Assembly: GCF_008831285.2 (NCBI RefSeq)
Contig: NC_045141.1
Span: forward strand, 25,281,315-25,345,314
Direction: 5' to 3'
Length of the DNA: 64,000 bases
Origin: Nymphaea colorata
Lineage: Eukaryota > Streptophyta > Magnoliopsida > Nymphaeales > Nymphaeaceae
The translations under genes were made by a program, and so were the position numbers. Positions 47,101-64,000 of this stretch are shown here, in pieces. The notes under the pieces were generated by a model that saw nothing but the letters and a program-made list of their open reading frames with translations, was not told where the DNA came from and did no database searches. Every line of letters begins with the position of its first letter. Within the stretch, counting starts at the first letter, position 1.

Positions 47101-50059
47101 TTGGATTACTAAACTTTTAAGAGCTCATAAAGAAAAGAAAAGAAAAGAAACAAAAGAAATAAAAAGCCTGGCACGTGTGGGCATAACATTACACTATGGT
47201 AAAAAGTGAAGCATAGGGCAAAATTTAAAGCCTTTTTTTTTTTTTCTTGGGTGGAAAGTAAGATTTGGTGGGTTGGTGGGTGGATCGAAGCCCAACAGGA
47301 TCATGCTTGGAGTTGCAAAAGGATCCCTTAAAAAATGTGCATGTCCCTCCTGTGGGGCAGTTACTTGGGAAGTAGAAAAAGTCAGGGAAAAGCCTTGACC
47401 CTAGAGAGGGAACATATGAAACAAGCAAAGCAAGACCATCTTAACAGAACAGCACAGCACAGCCTGCCTTAAAGGCTGCCCCTGTAGGGTTACTGGGAGC
47501 ATATGTAATAAAACAAAGGCATTGCCTTTGAGTCAAAGCTGTGCTCCCCTTTACTTTTATCCATTGCTGCCTTCAACAAAGAAAAAACAGTAATAAATTA
47601 TTTAAAGATGGGTTGAACTAGTATACACATCATGGAAATAGTCATAACATTTTTAATATTTTGGATTAGTTTGCTTTCCATATTCCCACTATGGTCTTCC
47701 CTTCAGCTTCTTCTTAACGTCTTATTGCGCGTACAACAGTACAAGTTGAAAGCTTTTATTTCATTTCTTTATATTTAACCAGAAACATAATAACCTAAAC
47801 TAGCTGGTACTTTTTTTTTCCTGTCTTTCTCGATTTTCAGCTACCATTGTTTCTCTTTATGTTATATTAAAGAGAGGAGAGAGGAACATGCTTATAGCGC
47901 ACCTGTATATGCTCCACATCAAGTGAAAAATGGCTGCCTTTCTTGCAAATATGAAGTGCTTACAATTGTAAATGTGTGCATGTGAGTTAACAGCAACCAG
48001 CTTTGGGAAATGGATTCTGTCTTTTTTATAGACAACCATGTTGGCTGCAGTTTATTTAAAACAAGAAGAAGAAGAAGAAAAAAAGACAGCCTTATCACTG
48101 TGGCTGATGGATCCAACTTTTAGGTTAACTTTTAGGCATAGATTGGCCAGACGAAGAGAATGTATAATATACATAGGCAAAACTGCTCCATGACTGTATC
48201 ATACCATATTGTAGTTGTTGTAATTATTAGCATCAGGTTGCATCATTAAGGGCGTAAAACCCTAGTATTCATGATGTTCAATTAAGAACTACCAAATGCA
48301 TCTAACATAATACTAGTTGCAGGGACTTTGCATACTTAGCTTGTTGGAATGAGTTAAAAGTATTTCGGGTTAAGAGACGTCGATGGTTCAAAACACAAGG
48401 CCCGCGTTTTGCGTCCAGAGACGAAGCCACTAAAAGTCATGGTAGAGAATTCAGGAGATTAATCAGCAACCCATCTTGATCGTATTCGATGTGGAGCTTG
48501 GTTTCGGAAAGAAAATAGAAAGGAACGGATCATTGACGTAAACAGATCCGATTTAGATCAGCGAATTGGATAAGAGATCAGTTTTTTCACTGCCCAAAAA
48601 CATTCAAGTGGGCCTTTAGGAGCCCCAGTCCACACATAAGAAGTAAAGAGGTGGGGAGACAAGCTTTTTTATCTTGAAGGCTAAAGGGCTTACACTGATA
48701 GGGATCTCCACTAGACTAGAGACCATTTTCCATCCAAAAAGGTTGTTTTGTATAGCACAACTTGAGCAAGAGGTTGAGAAACAAAGTGGAATTGTTTGCT
48801 TTCTTGTTTCTTCTCTCTCTAAAATAAGAATTGCCACCACTATCTTGAGCCACTCACCTAGGTGCCCAGAAAAGATCAATCCTAGGGGCTGCCTTTTAAC
48901 TAAAGAAATATAAAAAATTTTGGAAGGAAAGAAGTTTGGAAATGTCTATATGGGTATTTTCTAACTTGAATGGAAAAACTGAATCTGCCCACACCAAAAA
49001 TTAGGAAGCAATCTCAGAATAAGAAAAAGAGGCGCTCAAGTACTTTTCTTGGTGACCAAATTTGTAAATGCCTCTGCATTTATCCTTCAATGCATCGTAT
49101 CGACGACCAACTTTTTGTTGCCAAATAGTTCTCCACGATTTGAACATCAACCAAATCCTTGACTGGTAGGAAGCTCAATAAATTGGTGCAGCCATGGCTT
49201 CCGCCAGTCGTTGGGGGAAAATATCGTCAAGTTTTCAGAGGGTCAAGATGCATCACATTGAATTTCTCGTTAACGCAATAAGAATGTAAGGCTCAGCTCA
49301 TGGATTTATCAATGAGAGACTCTTGGTGACATATGCATCGATAGTTATAAAGTTCATTAATCAACATATATAGTTATATATTTATATATAATAAGGTCGT
49401 GATAGGGTACTGGCCCAGGAACCAATTGATTCTTACCCTGTGAGGCGAATCAATGCAGGACTCACAAGCCATACAAGATTTGCCACCTTTTATGAAGTAC
49501 TTGCAGCAAACAGAATCGACTAGCCACAAGCATCCAACACTGCTTTAGGATCCATGAAATCCTGTGAAAAGATTCAATCTTTTTTGAAACTTTCTTGTTG
49601 GTTGAGGAATAAGAAAGGAGGAAGATAGAGACAAAGGAGCATGGAGGATGAAATCATGGCGAAACAGGACTCTGTTACTTGCTTGGAGCCCCAGGTAGCC
49701 TTTAAAGAATCTCAACCCGGAGGGGCTTTTACGGATTCTCAGGGTGGTACGCTCTGGTGATCATTATAGAACAAGGGAAAAGAAAGAAGCGTCCTTCCTT
49801 CGTTGTGTTTGATGCATCGCAAGGAGGGTAGTACATCAGCTTTATTCAGGGGATGAAAATGGCGTTCTACCAACGGTTACTGTGGCGAACATTAATTTTC
49901 TTAGAGAAGCTGCTGGGGTGGAAGATAAAGTGGGGCATAATGCCCCATGATTTCTTCCACCGTCCGTAGAGGCAGGAGATACCGTGCCCGTCACCTGATG
50001 CCGTCACATCGTTCGGCCAAAATCTCATGAAACCATCACCCCAACACCCTACCCTCCCT

Positions 50060-50065
<6 letters not shown>

Positions 50066-50152
<87 letters not shown>
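50066..50152. repeat. Long compound (CT)n(TA)n microsatellite
   Basis: About 53 bp of CT run directly joined to about 34 bp of TA run. It is the longest simple repeat in the window. Confidence 0.95.
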
Positions 50153-50155
<3 letters not shown>

Positions 50156-50502
50156 GTTGGTGGATATTTAATAAACTTTCTAATGTGTTTATAAATATTA
50201 ATTTAATATATATCATGCTTTAGTTCAAGTTACTTTTGTAGAAAAATTTGCGGTTCAAGATAAAGAGAGATTGATAGGTATATGACAATGTGGTGCTATC
50301 CATAAGTTATGAACTTGGTTCTTAATCTTTACAAGATAAAAGACTCGTACAAAATCAATGAGAGAAAAAAGAGAAGTTTTTTGAGTCATCTGACATTAAT
50401 TATCAACTTTTCTTCCCTTTTTTTTAACCTTTCATGTTGAAAAGATCAATGACTAAAATGTTTTTTTTTATGAAACTTACACCCAAAGGGTTACACGCAC
50501 AC

Positions 50503-50525
50503 ATATATATATATATATATATATA
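50503..50525. repeat. (TA)n microsatellite
   Basis: A TA run of about 23 bp between 'cacaca' and 'caccatc'. Confidence 0.85.
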
Positions 50526-50551
50526 CACCATCACTTTTTTCTTTTGAAAAA

Positions 50552-50705
50552 CTCGAGGAAATAGAAACCTGGCTAATTGGCAGCTGGTGATTGGTTCAAG
50601 TTTCATTTTCATCTCTTTTTTTTTTTTTGCAAACCTCAAGGAAATAGAACCCTGGGTAAATTGGCAGTTGGTGATTGGTTCAACTTTCACCTTCATCTTC
50701 TGCAG
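50552..50705. repeat. Two-copy tandem duplication, ~83-bp unit
   Basis: Copy one starts 'ctcgaggaaatagaaacctg' at 50552 and copy two 'ctcaaggaaatagaaccctg' at 50635. Both continue through 'aattggcag.tggtgattgg', 'ttcaa.tttca' and 'ttcatct'. A T run separates them. Confidence 0.88.
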
Positions 50706-51835
50706 AAAGCCACGTCCTGCTTGCCTTAAAGCAACTTCAGCGAAGAATTTTATACTGTTGGGTGATAAACTTAGGCACCGCCAGTTAAATCGATGCACCA
50801 GCCCTCCAACATCCGATGTGGTTTCATTGTTAGCCGGTGTTTGCGAAGCAGTTGAAACACATCCTTGTTGAAAAATCTCTGAGCAGCCAAACTGTTCAAA
50901 AAAGTTGGATGTAAGAAAATAGTTGACATTTGACTGAGAAATTGGATGATAATTCGGAGTTAAGACATGACATCAAATCAGGTTTCCATTCATAAGTTTT
51001 ATAAAAAAAATCAAACAAATTCATATACCGATTCCTTTTTAAATGAATATCTCATATTTAATATTTGTACATTTTGAGAATACGTTCTTAACATATTATC
51101 ATGCGGTTTCAGTTTTCAGTTGTGTATATATCGGATATAAACTCAAAAGTTAAACCCAAATCTGATTTGGGTTGGAAATTAAAAAGTTAGATTTAAATAT
51201 AATAAAGACAATCTTTCGTTCGTATTCAAATTTGAATGTGAACATATGATAAATCGGATACGATAAAATACACGTCCATCCAAACCATTGACCTCCCTAA
51301 CCATGTACAATAAATTTAAAGAGGGAAAAAAAAGAAGCAAAAACTTGAACAAATGATTATCACCATCGGCTCCATCCACGGGGCCAGGCTATTGAAGAAT
51401 GGGGAAAGAAAAAAAAAAGGCGGCTGCGTCCTGTAACATGTTTTACGCTTCGAATTGCCTTCAATGATCAAAGCTAATTCAATTTCCCAAACAGACCGGT
51501 ATGGTAAAGCAAACAGACTCCAATCAGTGACCGCATCTGGACTTTGTTTTAAGTTCTTAACAGTGGATATATCAACCAGTAGGAATAGGTAAAATAAGAG
51601 CTGAACCAGTACGAGTAGGTGAAATGTCGTTAAAAAGAACAGCCAAAAACAGTAGGATTCTTGGCATTGCATTGCATTGATCATAAACAAAAGAAAAACA
51701 GGAAGTTCCATTTATGGCAGTGATCATACCATGTCACTAGCAGAGACAAAAAATTTCTTGTTCCCTCAACCGACTGCTACATTATTCCTCACTCAAACCG
51801 ATATTAGAAATAGGGCTCCTAGAATCCATCACAAC

Positions 51836-57315
<5,480 letters not shown>

Positions 57316-57475
57316 TCCTCGTCCCACCGACAGAGATAGGCAGATCGAGAGAGAGAGAGCGCGCGTGAAGGGGAAGCTCCGAAGCGAAGGAGAGTCTACT
57401 AAAGAACGTGGTCGGTATCCTTGCGTTATGCGTGTATTTGCCGGTACAAATCGTATCGGCGCTAGAGCGCAACGA

Positions 57476-60400
57476 TTTCTTTGGTGCCGATGATCGATAT
57501 GTTTATCTTTACTGCCCTCGAATGAAGCCTTAAGGCTTCCATTCCTTGTGCTTCTTCGATTTAGATTTAGAGTTGCGTCGGTCTATGAAAATAGAAAGAG
57601 AGACATGCTGTTCCATTAGCGATACTATGTTTCATTGACGGAATTAAAAAATTTTAGCTAAGAAACACTGTTGTAGAAATTTTTATATCTAATACAATAT
57701 ATATATATAAGCAAATAATTGTAAGACAGTTATACAAAATTAAGAAAAATATTTCTGGCCTAGGCAACCGCTTACACCAGTGGTTTTTTTATTGATATAT
57801 CTTTCTCTTTTCTTCCAAATTTTCCTTTTCCTTCGGCGTCTACAAATTTCTTAATCAAAATTCTCATGTTTGAAGGAATGGGAAATTTTGTTTCCCGAAT
57901 CAGGGGTTCAGCTGATACGTATCGGTCTGCTGTATCGCCCAGAAAATTCGAGGAAAATGACAGAGAGAGGTTGGCCTTGGCCGCCTCCACTGAGACTGAG
58001 ACCGAGACCCGTCGCCCGTCGTTTTGGTCAAACACTTAAAAGCCTTAGGACCCGTTTGATGATCTGAAATAAGTTTTCCATCGTTCATTTGATAGCCTGG
58101 ATTAGTAATTCCCGAAAACATTTTTATTGTTTGACGGAGCAAGACAATATTTCCGGGTTCAAAAACATTACCGTTGGGTTGCTGAAGTAACAGGATTTTA
58201 AATACGACGACAAGAACCGGAGGAGGAGAGGCGGTTATCCATGCAGCTACGTGAATCAAATCAGCGTCGGAATAAGATTCACTAAAAAAAGTGTGCCTTG
58301 TTTTAAATAGTCAAATAAAACACAGACAGAAAAACAAAAAAATAATGTAAAAAGCACAAACACCTAATAGAAAAAACAAAATGAAACCAACAAACTATGA
58401 CATGACAGTCGCGATTAACCCATTCATTTCAAATATTCAAACTTAATTCATATTTGGATTTGCATTGTGAAACAAGCCATAGAGAATGACATACAAAGTA
58501 CAGTCCTGCGGAACAGATGGAAATCACATCATTTTCCTAACAAACAGCATGTTTTACAAATTGGAAAAGGAAGTTCGTTTCCTATGCCTTACTTATTCTA
58601 AGGAAAAGGTTTCCAGGCTCCCGAACTGGCCTAAGAAAATTTGGGTATTCGATTTTAGTAAAACTTAAGACAACCCAACTAAAGCCAAACCAGCCTTGTC
58701 CGAACCCATTCCCTAGGCCGTATTCGATTTTAGTAAAACTTTTCTAATATAAGTTTCATACGGGAAAACATATTTCTACTCTTCGCATATTAAGCCACGG
58801 GAAATCCTTTTTAATTTATTTTCCTATTGGATTAAGATCTACTAAGATGGTGGTTTTCTACCTTCATCAGCAACCTGTTCTTGAATCAAATCACTTGTTT
58901 AACCCCACTAACAATTGATATTCAAGTGTGGCACATGTATGTATACATATATATATATACACGAACGGCTTTTCTCAATGTGTTATTTATTGTATTGCAC
59001 GTACTTTTAACATATTCACATCTTCCCCCCAACAAAGAATAATAATTTAAAGAAAATGATCTGATTTGGTTGAAAAGTTAACTTTCAAATGCATTGTTTT
59101 TTTAAACATAAAATTTTAAAAATAATATGTCGGGAAGCACGTGGAGCTTGTTTTGAATGCAATAATTGTTGAATAATTCGCAACAAATATAAAAATAAAA
59201 TTACTGTATATCTAGCTAAGAGAGTTAGTTAAGACCCTTTTCACGGCAGAGAGGCTCAATTCAACCAAGGTTGTTGGGAGGTAGGGTCTCCACCATTTGT
59301 TAAAAAGGAATCATATATACACGACAAAAAAGATGTACAAGAGTAACAGGGATACATGCATCTATCTAAAAAAAACAGCTAACACAACAACCCCTCACAA
59401 TTAATAAAAAAACCAAGCTAAGCCAAGAAAAGGCATGATAATTGAGCATATAAAAGGATCAACTTGTGGAGTATTTGTCAAAAGAGTCTGAGCATTCTCT
59501 TACCAGAGAGCCGATGTTGAAAGGAATTGTATCATTTTTGAGCATCCAGTGGTGGCTGTGGTCAACTAAAAAGCTTCATTTCTCAAGCCAGTTTTTTCTA
59601 CCATCAACAATAGACTTGAGGCGTCTAATCCATTCTTTGTTGTTGGAATGGATGGCAAGGGGGATGGGGCTGGTGGAGCGCACAATTTCCTCCCAGTTGA
59701 GAATGTTAAATTCTGCATCATCGACACCATAGCACGCTTCTAAGGACAAAGCTCAGTCATGAGTTAAATATTTAATGTCTGATTTTCCACCTAACTTGCG
59801 ACCTGTTTTTCCACCACTTGCAAGGGTATCGGCATTACATCATCCCTGGGATCATTTGGCGATTTGTTTTTATTTTTAATTTTTAACAGAGAAAGTTGAA
59901 GTGCAGCGGGGATGGCATCTCGAATCACCAAAACAAGCCTTGTACTTTATGAGATGAAGGGTTGAATGGAGACTTCAACCTCATCGGACGATGGGTCTCT
60001 GCTCCTGAATATTGACATATGTTGGGAAAAAGTCCCTGAAAGATATGGAGAAATGAGCTGTATTGAGTGATGGAGGTGGACGGGCTTCTTGGCCTGTTTT
60101 TATAAACTGACATTTGAATACCATTTATGAATCAATAATATCATTCCACAATAGCAATAACTTGTATTGCTTTCCCAACAACCTAACTATTATGTGAGGG
60201 TATAGCATAGCTAATCAATTCGATGTTACTATCCTTGATTACAAATGGTGGCAGACAATAATGATAGAGAGAAAGAGAGGATCGTGGGGGTCGTAGGTAG
60301 TTGTTAGTGGTGAAGACAATGACGGTGGAAGTGATGTGAGATTACAAATGACATCAACATCCTTATTGTGAGTGGTGGAGGTAGGATTTTTTTTTAGGGC

Positions 60401-62289
60401 GGACCAAACTGTCCGTGGTTGGGCTAAGAAAAGCAACGGGTCGGGCCAAACTAAAAAAGTTTGATTTTTTCAATATATATTTTTTTCCTGTGGTCACCCA
60501 CTCACCTCATACCACATATATGGCAAAAATTCATAATTTATCATTAAATATGAATCAAATCCTTATTTTACCTTTTTGCATTGAGAAAATATATGATTTA
60601 AGACCAAACGAATAAGGGTATGATCCTAAGAATCTTTAGGGTTTTGCATCAAGGACAAAAAAATTCCTTTTATTAGGTTGTGTTTGATCATATCTAAGAT
60701 TTTGCATAAAAATGTGTGTTTTGAAAGATTCTCAATTTAAATAAATTGAGGATTTTAATAACATGGATTTTAAATTCATACTATATATTAAAAACCACGA
60801 CTTTAAGATCAAATGGGAGAAAAAGGTCCGACCTTAAATCCATGGAGATTTCATATCGCTACCATCCCTGTGAAACAACACAACCTTAAAAGAATTGATT
60901 TGCTTGTTAAAAAAAATAATTTCACATAACGGAGCTCAAAATAATTAAATTGGGTTGGAATGTGAAAGGGGACCCTTTCTTGTAAAGGCAAAGAAAAAAT
61001 TATTTTTGTTGGAAAATGATGAAAGTATTCATTTTTTGTACGAAAGGGTACCAAAAAAAAATGGCGCTGCTCTCAAAATTCGCTTGTCTTATGTGCCATT
61101 TTGTAGTCAAAATTTTCAAAAAGATGCATAATTTTGTAAAAATAACAAAAAACGTGTTTAAATAATTAAATTTGAAGAGCTTTCATTTGATAGCCTCTTC
61201 TTCGGATTCCCGTCGTCTCCCGTTGCACATTACTTTATTATCCTAAGGGCTTGAGTTGTGAAACATCATCTTCCCTGTACACGTAACCTTCTCCTGTTAG
61301 GGGATTGATTCGGGGAAGAAGCTGTTCAATCGTCTTCATAACTTGATATCATTTGGGTTACATATTCAAAAGAACTGGTCTTATGAAAACTAGTTTTTTA
61401 ATTAATTTTTAAAAACTTATTTGTGTGTTTAGATAAAGAGGCCAAAACATTTTTTTTTTTTAAACAATGTGGGAGGTGCCAGATTATTCATTCCTTCTTG
61501 AAAAATAAGGTTTTCTCAAAATAAGTTTTGACAAACTCATTTTTTGGTATCATGCGAATCTGAGGCAAAATGTTTGAATCTAAGGCAAAATGTTTTTCTT
61601 CAAAATTTATGCGCCATTTTTGCAAGATAGTTAACATCAATGGCATTATTCAACTAAATACATTGAGACTAGTAAAATATTAAGATGAAGTACACAAAAA
61701 AAAAAAAAAGAAAGGGAAAATCCCTTCCGTTTCCAACCTGTCTACTGAAATTCCATTTATGATAAATTAATTTTATAAGAATGAAGAGAACTGCATTTTC
61801 GGTCCAGTAAGATCCAGGCCTGGAATCTGGATATTGTGTTTATGGCTCAATGGATCAAAGTCGGACCGGGTCAAATCCACCTGGGTCCCGCGCAAGGGGG
61901 ACCCATAGTCAGGCCTGTTTTCAGTAGGACGAGGCATCATCCCTTGCCTCGTTGAACTGATCACAACTGAAGCGGATCTGACAGATCCAGAGCCATCGGG
62001 AGCCCTGATTCCGAACCAAATCGGACCCATCTACCCGTACTTTCGAGGTCCATTTTACGGCCGACAGATCTGACCCAACTTTATGCGCATCCAAGATCCA
62101 AATCCAACATCCAGGATCCATTTACCAGTTTCGTAATTTGGTTTTAGACGAGCTGCACGGATTCAAGTTCGATCCTTCTTGGCTTGAGCCCGCAGGCCTT
62201 GCCCAAGTATAAATGGGAATAACCCACCCGACCCGAAATATCAAACTAAATCCAAAATTGATCCGATCCAACTTGTGGCACTTTTTTTT
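57476..62289. other. Intergenic stretch between the thiolase and ARPC1 genes
   Basis: No intact gene was recognised. The word 'gtattcgattttagtaaaac' occurs at about 58645 and again at 58719, so this is a local duplication. Near 59.5-59.75 kb is a possible coding relic on the minus strand. 61790-62130 is unusually rich in 'gatcc' words on both strands and is probably a decayed repeat. A/T-rich sequence fills the rest. Confidence 0.5.
59470..59745 (-). pseudogene. Possible decayed coding fragment, family unknown
   Basis: One minus-strand frame reads as protein-like sequence for about 90 codons with a single in-frame TGA. It contains ACYGVDDAEFNILNWEEIV, WIRRLKSIVDGRKNWLE and HHWMLKNDTIPFNIG. 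The high content of Trp, charged residues and alternating hydrophobic positions is unlike the shuffled look of nearby frames. I do not recognise the family; a transposon or host gene remnant is possible. Confidence 0.25.
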
Positions 62290-62640
62290 TGGCACTTTCA
62301 CTAAAGCGTCTTCGTTCTGTCTTCTCCTCTTTCTCTCTGGCGACGTCGTCCTCTTCGTACTGAACTAGGTACGGATCTTCGTCTTCCCCTCCTTTGAGCG
62401 CCATCTTTGATCTCGAAGCCGAGCAGGAACTGCTTGCTTATCATATCGCAATTCTTTGGGGTTTCTAGATTTATTTGTCTGCTTTCTTGCGAGAGAATTC
62501 CGGTTTCAGGTCGCTGCACATCATGGCGGGAAAGTTAGGGTTGAAATGGCGGGTGCCTTGGGTTGTCGTTTTCTTGGGTCAGGGTCTTAGTTGCTTCTTG
62601 TGGTGTTGATGGCGGCGCATGGATTTTGTTTTTGCAGGCA
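62290..62640 (+). other. Probable ARPC1 5' leader with an intron
   Basis: The sequence before the ARPC1 ATG ends with 'tttttgcag|gca|atg', a good acceptor three bases from the start codon. A matching donor 'ctag|gtacgg' lies at 62368/62369. The leader is therefore probably split, with a first non-coding exon of unknown start around 62290-62340 and an intron of about 270 bp. 5'-leader introns are common in plant cytoskeletal genes. Confidence 0.5.
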
Positions 62641-63536
62641 ATGTCGGTCGTCTCGGTTCATCAGTTGGCGTCGTGCATCACTTGCCATGCTTGGAGCCCC
62701 GATCACTCAAGTAATGCGATCTTTATCGGAAGTGGCTTGGATTATTTCATGCGTAGTTCGTCTTCTTCGTTTATCCGTTTTTGATCCGTGGATTTGTTTC
62801 GAGAAATTAAATCTCGCAATTAGGAGGAAGAACATTGATTTTTCTTGTTTTTTTTTTCTTATATTATCCCCTCGGTTTTTCATTTTTTAGGGAATATTTT
62901 GGATGATGGTGAATTTTGTCGTGCGTCGTTCTAGTGAAATGGGATTTTCTTATCTTTTTCCAACATAAATTGCCTTTGTGCGAATTTTATACTGAAAAGT
63001 GGGATGGAGTTTCGGGATTACTTGAATGTGTTTTGAGATTCCCGGGAAAATATTATGTAAGTTTATAAGTTCTTCAACCGAAAACCATGTGACACCACAT
63101 AGAGGAGAAAATAGATGGTATGGAAGATGATGCATGGTAGGAAACTTTGTTGACCGTTCTCTTTTCGTAATTTTGTGATTGTATTCCTAGGCGGAGCTTT
63201 AAGATTGGAGGTATTTATTGTCGAAGGCATGAGAAAAGATTGTTATGCTGTCAATACTAAATGAATTCTCAACTATTGAATTTGGACCGGGCCATACACC
63301 TCATATGCTCTCTCTCTCTCCCCCCTCCTGAGATTTCCCTCACCATTCAATGCCTTCAATTTATTTGGTTGTGTACTACTGTTTGTTCGTTTTCTCCATG
63401 TTCTCTTTTTTCGTTTGTTTATGCAAATAACCGCTTTCTCTGTTTTACAGTGATTGCCTTTTGCCCGAACAATGATGAAGTTCATATATATGTTGTTTCG
63501 TCTGACAAGTGGGAGAAATTGCATGTTCTACGGAAG
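62641..63536 (+). CDS. ARPC1: Arp2/3 complex subunit 1 (ARPC1), 5' part only
   Basis: ARPC1 is the WD40-repeat subunit of the Arp2/3 complex, which nucleates branched actin filaments in the cytoplasm under SCAR/WAVE control. Two coding exons are visible: 62641-62710, starting MSVVSVHQLASCITCHAWSPDHS, and 63451-63536, which reads MIAFCPNNDEVHIY and SSDKWEKLHVLRK. The junction codon is A|TG, and the second exon ends in phase 0 at aag|gtatgc. These 52 residues match the start of plant ARPC1, including ITCHAWSPD and CPNN.EVHIY at the first WD repeat. The rest (roughly 320 residues in known plants) must lie beyond the window. The sequence from 63537 to 64000 is intron, with no further exon seen. 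Confidence 0.93.
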
Positions 63537-64000
63537 GTATGCCATTTTTTTGTTCAACAAATAAATTAGGAAATCTTTATTACATGAAAGGTCATATAGC
63601 ACAATAAATTGTTCCTGGAGAATCAGATATGTAATTTTGATATACATGTTCATGGCCATGGATATGTTTACTATTACATTAGATCTTTATACTTTGCTAT
63701 CTAAGTCGGCACTGACATAAGTCCAATAAGCCAACGAATGAATCTGACCACTCTCAAATGAAGGGTGAACATTGCAAGGGCGAGATGACATATCCAATTC
63801 TCTCATACACATTTTATTTTACCATTCTTACAAGCCATCCAGATATTTGACCCAATAAGCAGTGAAACAAGGGCATATTAGTGACTACGGCAGTCTAGTA
63901 TCAAAAGATGGCCAAAGTATTTAAAACAGAAATAAAAATTCACATTTCCATTGCCTCATTTTTTTTCCCTTCAGTATCCTTTTATGCTTCCCTAGTGCAA
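63537..64000 (+). other. ARPC1 intron continuing past the window
   Basis: No frame here continues the ARPC1 protein after HVLRK, which should be followed by a HDQIVSGIDW-like stretch. The whole end of the window is therefore read as intron. Confidence 0.6.

Larger units (their letters stand above)
44134..51835. other. Intergenic stretch between Aux/IAA and the thiolase gene
   Basis: Its first few hundred bases are the Aux/IAA promoter side and its last few hundred the thiolase 3' flank. No other gene was recognised. A short plus-strand frame starting at 49639 (38 codons, MEDEIMAKQDSV) has no supporting splice sites or family match. The region contains a long CT/TA microsatellite (50066-50152) and a tandem duplication (50552-50705). 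Confidence 0.5.

Noticed and set aside
50424..50798. 124-codon minus-strand frame
   Set aside because: It is built from the 83-bp tandem duplication and a TA microsatellite, with repeated peptide blocks and no family resemblance.

Overview
This is nuclear DNA from a flowering plant. The evidence is split genes with GT-AG introns, long AT-rich intergenic stretches full of microsatellites and small decayed transposons, and plant-only families: an Aux/IAA repressor, a 9-cis-epoxycarotenoid dioxygenase (NCED) and a PTS2-type peroxisomal thiolase. I cannot name the species from the sequence.

Layout. 1-11.4 kb is mostly non-coding. It holds decayed fragments of a PPR gene (about 4.0-4.65 kb, minus) and of GCN1 (about 5.1-5.5 kb, plus), plus a weak three-exon gene candidate (8.0-8.8 kb, minus). 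11.5-20.0 kb is the minor-spliceosome gene U11-48K (SNRNP48), four coding exons on the plus strand, with introns holding at least two non-autonomous DNA elements and a three-copy tandem repeat. 20.0-27.2 kb is intergenic, with a nested pair of elements. 27.2-29.0 kb is an intronless NCED gene on the minus strand, with a TATA run and two G-boxes upstream. 29.2-40.1 kb has no gene I can support, but has a patchwork of inverted and direct repeats (33.8-34.9 kb) and a 112-bp tandem duplication (38.0-38.2 kb). 40.15-43.99 kb is a five-exon Aux/IAA gene of the IAA12/IAA13 type on the minus strand. 44.2-51.8 kb is intergenic. 51.8-57.3 kb is a 14-exon peroxisomal 3-ketoacyl-CoA thiolase (KAT2/PED1 type) on the minus strand. 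57.5-62.3 kb is intergenic, with a possible coding relic near 59.6 kb. From 62.3 kb to the end is the 5' part of the Arp2/3 complex subunit ARPC1 on the plus strand, which continues past the window.

For the four complete genes I followed the reading phase across every proposed splice junction. The spliced frames stay open and predict proteins of 757 (U11-48K), 605 or 596 (NCED), 322 (Aux/IAA) and 460 (thiolase) residues. NCED (ABA synthesis), Aux/IAA (auxin response) and the thiolase (jasmonate and IBA beta-oxidation) all touch hormone biology, but nothing in the sequence shows that they are co-regulated. I found no prokaryote-like system, CRISPR array, tRNA or rRNA. The oddest material is the repeat structure and the gene relics, not a new pathway.
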